From an uncultured Porphyromonadaceae bacterium (GTDB taxonomy: Bacteria > Bacteroidota > Bacteroidia > Bacteroidales > Muribaculaceae), in assembly GCA_947175695.1 (NCBI GenBank), contig CAMWNT010000006.1:1-42130 (forward strand): DNA of 42,130 nt. Reading direction: 5' to 3'. The stretch's first letter is position 1. The number at the start of each line of letters is the position of its first letter. This document shows, piece by piece, positions 1 through 8,231 of this stretch. Both the position numbers and the translations under genes were made by a program. The notes below the pieces were generated by a model that had not been told where the DNA came from, did not search any database, and was given only the letters and a program-made list of their open reading frames with translations.

Positions 1-2
1 TA

Positions 3-1253
3 CTGATTGGTCTTGGACTGGCCATCTTCCTGATAATAAAGAAAGTCCCGATAGCCCTGTGTCTGATCCTCGGAGCCGTCGTAGGCGGCTTGTGCGGCGG
101 CGTGCCGCTGGAGGCGACAATCGACCAGATGTTTGCCGGAGTGAAGGATATCACTCCCGCCATATTGCGCATCATCACCGCCGGAGTGCTGACCGGAATC
201 CTGATCCAGACCGGCGCGGCAGAAACCATCTCGGCCGCCATCATCAAAAAACTCGGGCGCAACAATATCTTCCTGGCGCTGGCACTCTCGACTATGCTGC
301 TGACAGCGGTCGGCGTGTTTATCGACGTGGCGGTGATCACGGTCGCACCGGTGGCGATCTCGCTCCATCGGCGCTATCGCATACCGGCCTCAAAACTGCT
401 GCTGATGATGATCGGAGGCGGCAAATGCGGCAATATCATTTCGCCCAATCCCAACACGATCGTGGCGGCCGAGAACTTCAAGGTGGCACTGTCGTCGGTC
501 ATGGCTGTCAATATCGTGGCGGCCATAGTGGGGCTGATATTCACCGTCACCGTCATCAAATGGATCTACAAAGGGAATCACGACGGCGTCCTTTCGATCG
601 ACCCCGAAAGCGTGGATCCCGAAATCGACAACCGCCGGCTTCCCTCGCTTTTCAGCAGTCTGGCGGGGCCGATCGTGGCGATACTCTTGTTGGCTGTGCG
701 ACCGATATTCGGGTTTGTGATCGACCCGTTGGTGGCGCTCCCTGTAGGCGGCCTTGTGGGAATCCTGTGCATGGGGCGTGTGCGCGAGACCCTGAGCAGC
801 ATAAGCCTCGGCCTCTCGAAGATGACCGGCGTGGCCATCCTTCTGATCGGCACCGGCACGATAGCCGGAGTCATCAAGGCATCATCAATCACGGGCATCA
901 TCGTAGGCTGGCTCTCCGCGAGCAGCTTCGGAGAGACACTTATGGCACCGTTGTCGGGCATACTGATGTCGGCAGCCACCGCATCGACCACGGCGGGCGC
1001 GACCATCGCCTCGGCCTCGTTTGCCCCGTCAATACTGGCCACAGGCGTGTCGGGAGTATGGGCGGCCGCCATGATCAACTCCGGCGCGACAGTGCTCGAC
1101 CATCTGCCTCACGGCACATTCTTCCACGCGACCGGAGGCACGATGGGACTTCCTTTCAAACGCTGCATGGCGCTTGTGCCTTATGAGACGGCCATCGGCC
1201 TTGTGCTGGCCGTCATGACGTTCTGCTGCTACGAAGTAGTCAAGCTCTTCTGA
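3..1253 (+). CDS. GntP-type permease, 5'-truncated
   Basis: This is an inner-membrane transporter whose beginning lies before the window; the frame is open from base 3. The product is almost entirely hydrophobic helices. The segment GVFIDVAVITVAPVAI, followed by GGGKCGNIISPNPNTIVAAE, resembles the conserved core of the GntP (gluconate/organic acid:H+ symporter) family. About 415 residues are visible against roughly 440-450 for the family, so little is missing. The substrate cannot be read from sequence: gluconate, glycerate and related hydroxy acids are all possible. It is followed by a strong hairpin and faces galK, so it ends its own transcription unit. A distant ion-transporter superfamily relative cannot be excluded. 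Confidence 0.75.
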   Translation: MIGLGLAIFLIIKKVPIALCLILGAVVGGLCGGVPLEATIDQMFAGVKDITPAILRIITAGVLTGILIQTGAAETISAAIIKKLGRNNIFLALALSTMLLTAVGVFIDVAVITVAPVAISLHRRYRIPASKLLLMMIGGGKCGNIISPNPNTIVAAENFKVALSSVMAVNIVAAIVGLIFTVTVIKWIYKGNHDGVLSIDPESVDPEIDNRRLPSLFSSLAGPIVAILLLAVRPIFGFVIDPLVALPVGGLVGILCMGRVRETLSSISLGLSKMTGVAILLIGTGTIAGVIKASSITGIIVGWLSASSFGETLMAPLSGILMSAATASTTAGATIASASFAPSILATGVSGVWAAAMINSGATVLDHLPHGTFFHATGGTMGLPFKRCMALVPYETAIGLVLAVMTFCCYEVVKLF

Positions 1254-1310
1254 TCCCTCCACCTCTGCCACACAATCCGCCGTGTATCAGCAGAATCGGC
1301 CAACGACCGA

Positions 1311-1354
1311 ACGCCCCCCGAATCTCAACCGAGACGTTGAGATTCGGGGGGCGT
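1311..1354. terminator. Perfect 19-bp hairpin between convergent genes
   Basis: The arm ACGCCCCCCGAATCTCAAC (1311-1329) and its exact complement (1336-1354) flank a 6-nt loop. It sits between the stop codons of the permease and galK, so it probably terminates both directions. No long T run follows. Confidence 0.75.
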
Positions 1355-1381
1355 CAGTATATCGCAAAGCGATGCGACGTC

Positions 1382-2515
1382 TCAATCGAGTCGACGTGCC
1401 CCGGCACTGATCACTACCGGATAGACCTCCGGCGCATGACCATAGCGCTCACGGAAACGCCCGACAGCCTCCGTCACGAAATGCGACATCCGATCCTTCG
1501 CGACAAGATTAATCGTACAGCCGCCGAAGCCGCCGCCCATTATGCGCGAACCCGCCACGCCGCATTCGCGAGCCACTTCATTCAAGAAATCAAGCTCCTC
1601 GCAACTGACCTCATAATCCGCCGACAGTCCGCGATGGGTGGCATACATCTGTCGACCGACCTCCTCATAATCGCCGGCAAGCAGCGCGTCGCACACAGTC
1701 AGGACGCGCTCCTTCTCCTCGATCACAAACTTTGCTCTTTTGTAATCCTCATCGCTGATATCGCTTTTGGCAGCCTCGAGCATATCCATCGTTGCGTCGC
1801 GCAACGTCTCGACTCCAAGACGCGCGGCCACACGCTCACACGACTCACGCCGACGATTGTAGGGCGATCCGGCAAGCTCATGCTTCACCTTCGAATCAAT
1901 GAGCACAAGTTCATAATCCGCCGGATCAAACGGGAAATACTCATATTCCATCGACCGGCAATCGAGGCGTATCAGCTTTCCGCGCTGACCCATCACTGAA
2001 GCAAACTGATCCATGATGCCGCAATTGACGCCGCAGTAGTTGTGCTCGGTCGACTGGCCGATGCGAGCCAGCTCGATACGATCGATACGATTGTCGTTGA
2101 ACAGATCGTTGAGCGCGAAAGCGAAACACGACTCCAGCGCGGCCGACGAACTCAGTCCGGCTCCCAGAGGCACATCACCGGCAAACACCGCATCAAATCC
2201 CTTGACCGTGCCCCCGCGCTTGATGATCTCGCGCGCAACGCCAAACACATAGCGTGCCCACGACTGCCGCGGAGCATCCTTCTCCTCAAGACCGAATTCG
2301 GCATACTCACCGAGATTGACGGCATAGACCCGCACTCGCTCGCCGGCGTTAGGGGCCACGGCCGCCATTATCCCCTTGTCGATGGCTCCGGGAAACACAA
2401 ACCCGCCGTTATAGTCGGTGTGCTCGCCGATCAGATTTATGCGACCCGCCGAAGCGTAAAGCGTCGGCGATGATGTGAATCTTTCCTTAAACTCCTTGAT
2501 AATTTGGTTTTTCAT
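1382..2515 (-). CDS. galK: Galactokinase
   Basis: It phosphorylates galactose to galactose-1-phosphate with ATP, the first committed step of the Leloir pathway in the cytoplasm. The 377-residue protein has the galactokinase signature GRINLIGEHTDYNGG near residue 24, the GHMP-kinase ATP loop PLGAGLSSSAA near residue 116, and the C-terminal motif GGGFGGCTIN. Length is typical. The ATG at 2515 lies about 75 nt downstream of a good Bacteroidetes promoter. No galM, galT or transporter is adjacent; the permease upstream in coordinates is convergent and separated by a terminator, so galK appears to be monocistronic here. Confidence 0.96.
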   Translation of the reverse strand: MKNQIIKEFKERFTSSPTLYASAGRINLIGEHTDYNGGFVFPGAIDKGIMAAVAPNAGERVRVYAVNLGEYAEFGLEEKDAPRQSWARYVFGVAREIIKRGGTVKGFDAVFAGDVPLGAGLSSSAALESCFAFALNDLFNDNRIDRIELARIGQSTEHNYCGVNCGIMDQFASVMGQRGKLIRLDCRSMEYEYFPFDPADYELVLIDSKVKHELAGSPYNRRRESCERVAARLGVETLRDATMDMLEAAKSDISDEDYKRAKFVIEEKERVLTVCDALLAGDYEEVGRQMYATHRGLSADYEVSCEELDFLNEVARECGVAGSRIMGGGFGGCTINLVAKDRMSHFVTEAVGRFRERYGHAPEVYPVVISAGARRLD

Positions 2516-2598
2516 GTAAAAACTGACTTGTGTGAAAAATTAGCAAATCGGTGTAGAAAACGCTCCCGACACTCCGGAAGAGTATTTTCAAAGCAACG

Positions 2599-2629
2599 CA
2601 AATATAGCGATTTCGACCGACCCGACAAA
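2599..2629 (-). promoter_or_regulatory. galK promoter (-33/-7)
   Basis: On the minus strand TTTG (2629-2626), then exactly 19 bp, then TATATTTG (2606-2599) match the Bacteroidetes -33 TTTG/-7 TANNTTTG consensus. The predicted start near 2592 gives a leader of about 75 nt. Confidence 0.65.
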
Positions 2630-2680
2630 ATATTATCGATACCGTATTAATAACAGACAAAATAGTGTGATTTCCCGCTG

Positions 2681-2710
2681 CATCTATGCTCATCCATGCT
2701 CATCTATACA
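2681..2710. repeat. Three 10-bp tandem units
   Basis: Units CATCTATGCT, CATCCATGCT and CATCTATACA lie in tandem just upstream of the promoter of the hemerythrin-LuxR gene. The GCTCAT core recurs in the 9-bp minisatellite 75 bp further on, so the two arrays may have a common origin. Confidence 0.6.
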
Positions 2711-2743
2711 GCAGGGCGGATTGTCAAATATGTTTAAAAAAGT

Positions 2744-2774
2744 TTTGAATTGCGAAGGAAATGGAGTAACTTTG
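2744..2774 (+). promoter_or_regulatory. Promoter of the first hemerythrin-LuxR gene
   Basis: TTTG (2744-2747), 19 bp, then TAACTTTG (2767-2774): a full match to the Bacteroidetes consensus. The expected start, about 5-8 nt downstream, coincides with the first unit of the minisatellite, so the array would be transcribed as 5' leader. Confidence 0.65.
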
Positions 2775-2783
2775 ATATCCGGC

Positions 2784-2936
2784 GCTCTCAGTGCTCCCGG
2801 CGCTCTCAGTGCTCATAGTGCTCTCAGTGCTCATAGTGCTCTCAGTGCTCATAGTGCTCTCAGTGCTCTCAGTGCTCATAGTGCTCATAGTGCTCATAGT
2901 GCTCCCGGCGCTCCCGGCGCTCCCGGCGCTCCCCAA
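2784..2936. repeat. 9-bp minisatellite, 17 units
   Basis: Seventeen contiguous 9-bp units (the last degenerate) come in three types: A = GCTCTCAGT (6 copies), B = GCTCATAGT (6) and C = GCTCCCGGC (4). The order is A C A B A B A B A A B B B C C C, then GCTCCCCAA. Because 9 is a multiple of 3, the frame into the downstream gene stays open at any copy number, and several units contain an in-frame GTG. The array lies between the promoter and the ATG at 2956, so it is either a repetitive 5' leader or a hydrophobic N-terminal extension made of LPA/LIV/LSV triplets. Confidence 0.95.
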
Positions 2937-2955
2937 ATTAGACTTTACCCTCGAC

Positions 2956-3918
2956 ATGATACACAAACATCAAGGCTATCTACCCTCACACACCATGCGC
3001 GATCTGATCCGCGACAACGCCCTGCTGCTCCCGGCAATAGGAAGATTCGACATAGCTTTCGGATTCGGCGACAACAGCGTCAGTCAGGTATGCGAGGCCA
3101 ATAATGTCGACACCGACACCTTCCTAAGCGTCTGCAATCTACTGAGCGACAATAAAGTCGACCCTCGGCTCATATCTCTTCCATCGCTCATGGCCTATCT
3201 CAAACGCGCCCATGCCGCATTCCTTGATGTCGATCTTCCCAAAATCCGCCACCATCTGCTCGAAGCCATCAACTGCTCCGAAACAAACGAAGTGGCGCTA
3301 CTGCTGATCAGATTCTACGACGACTATGTGGCGGAGGTCAAAAACCATATGGATTATGAAAACAACGTCATTTTCAAATACGTAGAAGGGCTGCTCAACA
3401 ACGATATCGACCCCGATTTCTCGATCTCCGGCTTCTCGGTCAACCATAACCATATGGCAGCCAAACTCAATGAACTAAAAGACATTTTCATCTACCACTA
3501 CAAGCAGAAAGACACCTACAGACTCAGCACCGTGCTCTTCGACATCATCAACTGCGAACGCGATCTGATATCCCACTTCAACGTCGAAAGCCGACTGTTT
3601 ATCCCGGCTGTGGAGATGCTCGAAAACAGTCTGCGCGAGAAGCACGACAACAACTCGCAGGGGAATGCCGACGACAGCGCCGCCTCCGACAATCAACTCG
3701 ATCTATTGAGCGAACGCGAAAAAGACATTATCCGCGCCGTGGCATATGGCAAAGCCAACAAAGAGATCGCCGACGAACTCTGCATTTCGGTGCACACCGT
3801 CGCCACCCACCGCCGCAACATCAGTGCCAAACTCGGCATCCACACATCGGCCGGCCTAATCATATTCGCCATCATCAACCACCTCGTCGATCTCAACGAC
3901 GTCAAATCCAAGTGGTAA
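2956..3918 (+). CDS. Hemerythrin-like domain plus LuxR-type DNA-binding regulator (copy 1)
   Basis: A 320-residue cytoplasmic regulator. Residues 12-75 resemble the N-terminal domain of RIC/ScdA iron-sulfur repair proteins. Residues 80-225 look like a hemerythrin four-helix bundle with possible diiron ligands His86, His131-x3-Glu135, His164/166 and His207-x3-Glu211. Residues 250-305 are a LuxR/NarL helix-turn-helix (LSEREKDIIRAVAYGKANKE). By family knowledge the bundle could sense O2, NO or iron and control DNA binding; this is inference. The ATG at 2956 is chosen because the paralogue at 8232-9215 aligns from just after it. The frame is open upstream through the minisatellite, and a GTG start at 2791 would add 55 hydrophobic residues. 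No histidine kinase or receiver domain is present. Confidence 0.85.
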   Translation: MIHKHQGYLPSHTMRDLIRDNALLLPAIGRFDIAFGFGDNSVSQVCEANNVDTDTFLSVCNLLSDNKVDPRLISLPSLMAYLKRAHAAFLDVDLPKIRHHLLEAINCSETNEVALLLIRFYDDYVAEVKNHMDYENNVIFKYVEGLLNNDIDPDFSISGFSVNHNHMAAKLNELKDIFIYHYKQKDTYRLSTVLFDIINCERDLISHFNVESRLFIPAVEMLENSLREKHDNNSQGNADDSAASDNQLDLLSEREKDIIRAVAYGKANKEIADELCISVHTVATHRRNISAKLGIHTSAGLIIFAIINHLVDLNDVKSKW

Positions 3919-3939
3919 GCCTCCCCTGACGGCGCGACT

Positions 3940-4536
3940 TCAGAGAGACAGCCGCAGGAAATTCTCCATTATCCGAAGGCCGCAATCCGAGATCATGCTT
4001 TCCGGATGAAACTGTGTGCCGAAGATCGGCAACTCCACATGACGCAACGACATGATATTCCCATCCTCATCTTCCGACGTCGCGACAAGACACTCGGGCA
4101 GACTGCCGCGATCGACAACCCACGAATGATAACGACCCACTACCGGCGCGTCGGCGGCGAGCATCCCTACAATCGGATCCTTCTCGTCGATCGCCCGCAA
4201 CTCCGACCTATGGCCATGACGCGGCATAGGAAGATTTCTGAGCGTCGCCCCGAAATGGCACGCTATCGCCTGAAATCCGAGACAAACGCCGAATATCGGA
4301 CGCTTCCCGGCATAGCGACCGAGCAGCTCCATCATCCTTCCCGCCTCCGAAGGGAGCCCGGGACCCGGCGATAAGACGATTGCTTCACACGACTCCACAT
4401 CCGCATCTGTCGCAACATCATTACGCACGACACGCCACGCCAGCGACTCCATCCCCGGGCGCCCGGCGACATCACGCATCAATCCAACAATGTTGTAGAC
4501 AAACGAATCATAGTTGTCGATTATCAATATTTCCAT
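3940..4536 (-). CDS. pabA: Aminodeoxychorismate/anthranilate synthase glutamine amidotransferase
   Basis: It supplies ammonia from glutamine to the chorismate-aminating subunit. The 198-residue class I amidotransferase has the nucleophile loop GVCLGFQAIACHFG and the His-Glu pair in FHPESM near the end. The longer frame back to 4629 is rejected: MEILIIDNYDSFVYN at 4536 is the canonical N-terminus, and an exact -7 element (4562-4555) lies inside the longer frame. The gene is divergent from pabB and pabC, which supports a folate role, although Bacteroidetes enzymes of this type may also serve tryptophan synthesis. It is convergent with the regulator that ends at 3918. Confidence 0.92.
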   Translation of the reverse strand: MEILIIDNYDSFVYNIVGLMRDVAGRPGMESLAWRVVRNDVATDADVESCEAIVLSPGPGLPSEAGRMMELLGRYAGKRPIFGVCLGFQAIACHFGATLRNLPMPRHGHRSELRAIDEKDPIVGMLAADAPVVGRYHSWVVDRGSLPECLVATSEDEDGNIMSLRHVELPIFGTQFHPESMISDCGLRIMENFLRLSL

Positions 4537-4554
4537 CGGATTCTTTTTGAAACG

Positions 4555-4562
4555 CAAAATTA
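4555..4562 (-). promoter_or_regulatory. pabA -7 element
   Basis: TAATTTTG on the minus strand, 18 nt before the pabA ATG, matches TANNTTTG. No -33 TTTG is seen at the expected distance. It supports the short pabA start. Confidence 0.45.
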
Positions 4563-4638
4563 TAAAGAATCTTCCATAATCGGGCGCAGATAGAAGGCTG
4601 TTTCGCCAAGATTCGGATGGATTACGCATATTTTTGGC

Positions 4639-4650
4639 CGGTCATGACCG
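4639..4650. promoter_or_regulatory. 12-bp perfect palindrome between pabA and pabB
   Basis: CGGTCATGACCG is a perfect palindrome in the divergent pabA/pabB spacer, 31 bp before the pabB ATG. It could be an operator shared by the two directions; nothing in the window names a binding protein. Confidence 0.3.
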
Positions 4651-4681
4651 ATTTTTCATAATTGATGGCTAAATTCGCACT

Positions 4682-5677
4682 ATGGAATTTATCGACAGCT
4701 CAACCCTGCGCGACACTCTCAACCGGCTCGGAGAGGCGCGCAAGCCATTTCTATGGGGCATTTCCTACGACATGTCGCGCGGATTCGCAGTCGCAGAGCC
4801 CGCCTCGCAATCCGAAATCCTTTGGCAGATCGGCAATGCGGGCAATATCGACGCATCCCCCGGGCCGGAGCGTGCCGGATCGACCGACCGCGACGCTCTG
4901 CGCGTCATCGCGCCGCCGACACGTGACGCCTACCGCAACATGTTCGCCACCATATCGGCAGGTCTGCATCGCGGCGATTCATTCCTGGCCAATCTGACCG
5001 CCCCCACTGAAGTGGAATGCGACCTCACATTCCGCGAGATCTGCATCCGTTCGCGAGCCCCTTATCGTCTTGCAATCGGTGAAGAATTCGTCTGTTTCTC
5101 TCCCGAGCCGTTCGTCAGAATCGACGGCCGACGGATTTCAACCTATCCCATGAAAGGAACCGCCGACGCCACTCTCCCCGATGCCCGACGCCGACTCCTC
5201 GACGACTACAAAGAGCTATGCGAACACCACACGATTGTCGACCTCATGCGCAACGACCTCAACTCCGTCGCCACTGATGTCAAAGTCGACCGATTCCGAT
5301 ATGTCGAAGAGATCGCTACCGCCAACGGCCGCATACTCCAGACAAGCTCCGAGATAAGCGGACTCCTCCCCGAGGAGCAATGCCGACGCTTCGGCGACAT
5401 ACTTCTCCCGCTCCTTCCGGCGGGAAGCATCAGCGGCGCACCGAAACCGGCCACCGTCGACCTTATCCGCCGCGCCGAGACTGCGCCCCGCGGATGGTAT
5501 ACCGGTGTATTCGGATACTTCGACGGCCTACGGATGCAGACTGCAGTCATGATCCGCTGCCTTCAGCGCCACCCTTCGGGACGAATCTACTTCCATAGCG
5601 GCGGCGGCATCACCGTCAACAGTCGCGAATCGGAAGAATATGACGAACTCCTCGCAAAAATATATCTCTCACTCTGA
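4682..5677 (+). CDS. pabB: Aminodeoxychorismate synthase component I
   Basis: It aminates chorismate to 4-amino-4-deoxychorismate, the first step to p-aminobenzoate and folate. The 331-residue chorismate-binding enzyme carries YPMKGT near residue 157, VDLMRNDLNSVA near 186, GSISGAPK near 248 and a terminal GGGITVNSRESEEYDELLAKI block (shown only in part by position 300-325). It is shorter than E. coli PabB, with a reduced N-terminal region, as is common for Bacteroidetes homologues. pabC follows after 62 nt on the same strand, and pabA is divergent. A TrpE or menaquinone-type enzyme is less likely, given the pabC neighbour. Confidence 0.92.
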   Translation: MEFIDSSTLRDTLNRLGEARKPFLWGISYDMSRGFAVAEPASQSEILWQIGNAGNIDASPGPERAGSTDRDALRVIAPPTRDAYRNMFATISAGLHRGDSFLANLTAPTEVECDLTFREICIRSRAPYRLAIGEEFVCFSPEPFVRIDGRRISTYPMKGTADATLPDARRRLLDDYKELCEHHTIVDLMRNDLNSVATDVKVDRFRYVEEIATANGRILQTSSEISGLLPEEQCRRFGDILLPLLPAGSISGAPKPATVDLIRRAETAPRGWYTGVFGYFDGLRMQTAVMIRCLQRHPSGRIYFHSGGGITVNSRESEEYDELLAKIYLSL

Positions 5678-5739
5678 CTATCTCTCTCAAAATATCCGAC
5701 AATCACTTCCGATTCCCGATCTATTACCAAGTCCTCCCT

Positions 5740-6354
5740 ATGCTCCTTGAAACAATCCGAATAGTCGCAGGCGAATTCTGCAACACCGATCTCCATCTTG
5801 AACGCATGCACCGCTCGACGATGGAACTCTATGGGTGTGCCGCTCCGACTCCCGACTTCGATCCGGCCCTCATACCGGAATCGCTGCGCGCGGCGACGGC
5901 CAAATGCCGCATACTCTATGACGCCGACTCCTACACGATGGAATTCCATCCCTACACGCCCCGCACGGTGCGCTCACTCCGATTCACAGAGGCCAATGAC
6001 ATCGACTATCATCTCAAATATGCCGACCGCAGCGCGCTCGATTCGCTCGCGCAAAAAAAAGGTGACGCCGACGAGATCCTGATTGTCAATCAAGGTCTTG
6101 TCAGCGACACAACTTATTCAAATATCATATGTATCGGCGCCGAAGGTAGGTGGCTGACTCCGCGCCGGCCGTTGCTACGCGGCGTCATGCGCCAGTGGCT
6201 GCTCAACTCCGGAGTCGTGGAAGAGGCCGATATCACCCCCGAAATGCTCCGTCCGGGCAATTCCGCGGGCATATCCGCCGTCGTGATGATCAACGCCATG
6301 CTTCCCCCCGGAGCGACACCGCCCGTTCCCGTCGAAAACATCGTCGGGCTTTGA
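5740..6354 (+). CDS. pabC: Aminotransferase class IV / aminodeoxychorismate lyase
   Basis: It probably releases pyruvate from aminodeoxychorismate to give p-aminobenzoate. The 204-residue fold-type IV PLP enzyme begins LLETIRI, has the likely PLP lysine Lys93 (YHLKYADRS), and the substrate/cofactor loop VSDTTYSNII near residue 121. At 204 residues it is short but in the range of Bacteroidetes PabC-like proteins. The frame is open back to the pabB stop without another ATG, so 5740 is the only ordinary start. It is cotranscribed with pabB and followed by a hairpin. A branched-chain or D-amino acid transaminase is possible from sequence alone; the context favours PabC. Confidence 0.85.
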   Translation: MLLETIRIVAGEFCNTDLHLERMHRSTMELYGCAAPTPDFDPALIPESLRAATAKCRILYDADSYTMEFHPYTPRTVRSLRFTEANDIDYHLKYADRSALDSLAQKKGDADEILIVNQGLVSDTTYSNIICIGAEGRWLTPRRPLLRGVMRQWLLNSGVVEEADITPEMLRPGNSAGISAVVMINAMLPPGATPPVPVENIVGL

Positions 6355-6361
6355 GGACCCG

Positions 6362-6386
6362 CAATTCCGCGCTTAGCGCGGAATTG
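6362..6386. terminator. Hairpin between convergent pabC and TRIC-like gene
   Basis: An 11-bp perfect stem (CAATTCCGCGC and its complement) with a 3-nt TTA loop lies 8 nt after the pabC stop and 30 nt from the stop of the opposing gene. It has no long T run; probably a bidirectional terminator. Confidence 0.6.
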
Positions 6387-6415
6387 GATCGATTGGATCG
6401 TGGTGGTTCCGCGAA

Positions 6416-7069
6416 TCAGTCGCGAGTCTTCCGCGGTGCAACATCTTCATCGGCAGGATCCGTACGGTCGAGCACAGGCAACGAAAGATTGAAACGCAAC
6501 GCGCAAAAGCGGATGATGATTATCGTAGCCGCGCAAGCCACCTGGCTCAACATCGGCGCGTGCCAGAGCTCATTGATGATCCAATAGACAAAGCCCCCGG
6601 CGATGCAGGCCGTAGCGTAAATATCCTTGCGAAACACCAGCGGCACTTCATTGATCAAGATATCGCGCAACACACCGCCGAAAGCGCCCGTGATGATGCC
6701 CATCACCAACGCCACCCACATCGGATAATCGATAGCCAGCGTCTTATTGATGCCGATCACACAGAACATCGCCAATCCGATGCTGTCGAATATAAAAAGC
6801 ATCTTATCCTTGCTGACCAGCAGATTTCTGAACACCAGCACAGCCAGCAACGACAATCCTGTCACAGCCAGATACCACCAGCTCTGCATCCAGAACACCG
6901 GTATATCAAGCAAAATATCGCGCAGCGTGCCGCCGCCGATCGCCGTCACAAGGCCGACGGTATAGGCTCCGAACCAATCGAACTTCTTTGTAGCGGCCAG
7001 ACGTATGCCGCTTATCGCGCACGCCACTGTGCCGATCACTTCCAGGATGAACGAAAGCGTATCCTCCAT
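6416..7069 (-). CDS. UPF0126 / bacterial TRIC-type membrane protein
   Basis: A 217-residue inner-membrane protein with about seven hydrophobic helices. It is built from two related halves, each with a glycine-rich signature: AIGGGTLRDILLDIP near residue 43 and GAFGGVLRDILINEVP near 127. This is the UPF0126 (YicG/YadS) family, related to trimeric intracellular cation channels; homologues conduct monovalent cations, but the role here is unknown. The last 20 residues are polar and end in the cytoplasm or periplasm. It lies downstream of the OmpA-type lipoprotein on the same strand, 142 nt away with a hairpin between, so it may be a separate unit. Confidence 0.88.
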   Translation of the reverse strand: MEDTLSFILEVIGTVACAISGIRLAATKKFDWFGAYTVGLVTAIGGGTLRDILLDIPVFWMQSWWYLAVTGLSLLAVLVFRNLLVSKDKMLFIFDSIGLAMFCVIGINKTLAIDYPMWVALVMGIITGAFGGVLRDILINEVPLVFRKDIYATACIAGGFVYWIINELWHAPMLSQVACAATIIIIRFCALRFNLSLPVLDRTDPADEDVAPRKTRD

Positions 7070-7150
7070 TTCAATTTTTAAACTACCTTATCTTTTTTTC
7101 TTTTCTACCTGCAATACAATCCTTCCTCCCGGCTCCCCAAATCCGCAGAG

Positions 7151-7179
7151 ATGCCGTCCCCGCGGAGCGGAGACGGCAT
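7151..7179. terminator. Hairpin downstream of the OmpA-type gene
   Basis: ATGCCGTC (7151-7158) pairs with GACGGCAT (7172-7179), and an inner CCGC/GCGG closes a 3-nt loop with one mismatch. It follows the OmpA stop by 33 nt on the minus strand and has no T run, so termination is plausible rather than certain. Confidence 0.4.
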
Positions 7180-7211
7180 TCGGCCGGACGCCCTTATCGG
7201 CGCCCGAATAT

Positions 7212-8060
7212 TTACTGATTCGTTGTTGCCTCTTCCGGAGCCTGGTCGATCAGATCAAGAAACTGGTCGAGCTTCGGAGTGATGATAATTTCCGTGCGGC
7301 GGTTTCGGCTCCGGCCGGTCTCGGTGTCGTTGTCGGCCACGGGGTTATACTCGCCGCGTCCGGCTGCGGAAAGGCGCGAGGGATTGATGCCGAAGTCATT
7401 CTGCAGACACTGCACCACCGACGAAGCGCGCAGCGCCGAAAGATCCCAGTTGTTGCGGATGTTGGTGCGCGAAATGGGCACATTGTCGGTGTTGCCCTCG
7501 ACGAGCACATCATAATCGTTATAATCCTTGATGATCTTGGCGATCTTCGAAAGAGTCTCCATCGCGCGATCGGAAATCTCATACGAACCCGACTTGAAAA
7601 GCATATTGTCGGCAAGCGAGATATAGACAACGCCCTTGAGCACCTTCACGTCGACATCCTTCAGCTCGTCGGTGGAAAGCGAACGCGTCAGCTTGTTGGT
7701 CAGCGCGATATTGAGCGAATCCGACTTCGACTTGGCGTCGACAAGCTGCTTGATATACTTATTGGAAGCGTTGATCTCATCCACAAGCTTCGAGATATTC
7801 GCTCCCGACTGCGCAGTCGTCTCCATCGACTTGTCGAGAGTGGCCTTCAGCGATGCGAGGCCGGCGCGAAGCTCGTCGTTGGACTTCTGAGCATTCTCCA
7901 ACTGCACTTCAAGAGTGCGCGAGGTGGTGTTACACTCATTGAGATCGGTCTTGGCCGCAATATAATTGTCGCGCAATTCGGCATATTTCTTATTGCTTAC
8001 GCAGCTGCCGAGCATCATTGAGGCTCCGGCGACAAGGAGCAGAATTCTGTTGATTTTCAT
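7212..8060 (-). CDS. OmpA-family peptidoglycan-associated lipoprotein
   Basis: A 282-residue outer-membrane lipoprotein. The start at 8060 is chosen because it gives a clean lipoprotein signal with lipobox MMLGSC (Cys20); the longer frame would add 27 residues that spoil the signal. Residues 25-130 are Asn/Lys/Glu-rich and predicted coiled coil. Residues 150-270 are the OmpA C-terminal domain that binds peptidoglycan diaminopimelate, with VEGNTDNVPISRTNIRNNWD and the conserved SxxRAxxV and GRSRNRRTEI segments. It is similar in layout to Pal/YiaD-type anchors that tie the outer membrane to the cell wall. The tail after residue 270 is acidic and short. Confidence 0.9.
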   Translation of the reverse strand: MKINRILLLVAGASMMLGSCVSNKKYAELRDNYIAAKTDLNECNTTSRTLEVQLENAQKSNDELRAGLASLKATLDKSMETTAQSGANISKLVDEINASNKYIKQLVDAKSKSDSLNIALTNKLTRSLSTDELKDVDVKVLKGVVYISLADNMLFKSGSYEISDRAMETLSKIAKIIKDYNDYDVLVEGNTDNVPISRTNIRNNWDLSALRASSVVQCLQNDFGINPSRLSAAGRGEYNPVADNDTETGRSRNRRTEIIITPKLDQFLDLIDQAPEEATTNQ

Positions 8061-8231
8061 AATCTGTCGAATTTGTGATAAAAAAATGTAGTGCCCGCTG
8101 CGGCTTATCTGCCACGAGTGACGCCCGGCAATCGCCGGCAATCAGCAATCAAATGTAGCGAATCCACCCCGGCGCATCCGCCACGTGTGCCGCAGGCCGT
8201 TTATTATACAACGTTTGAGCGACTTGTTTTC

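Noticed and set aside
2784-2936. CRISPR array
   Set aside because: The units are contiguous 9-mers without unique spacers, and no cas genes are present. The same holds for 18640-18711.
2667-3104. Serine/alanine repeat frames through the minisatellite on both strands
   Set aside because: A 9-bp array keeps several frames open automatically; the predicted peptides (Ala/His/Ser repeats; Ser-Thr-Met/Glu repeats) have no start context or conserved flank.
4537-4629. N-terminal extension of pabA
   Set aside because: The added residues do not match the family, and the likely -7 promoter element lies within the extension.
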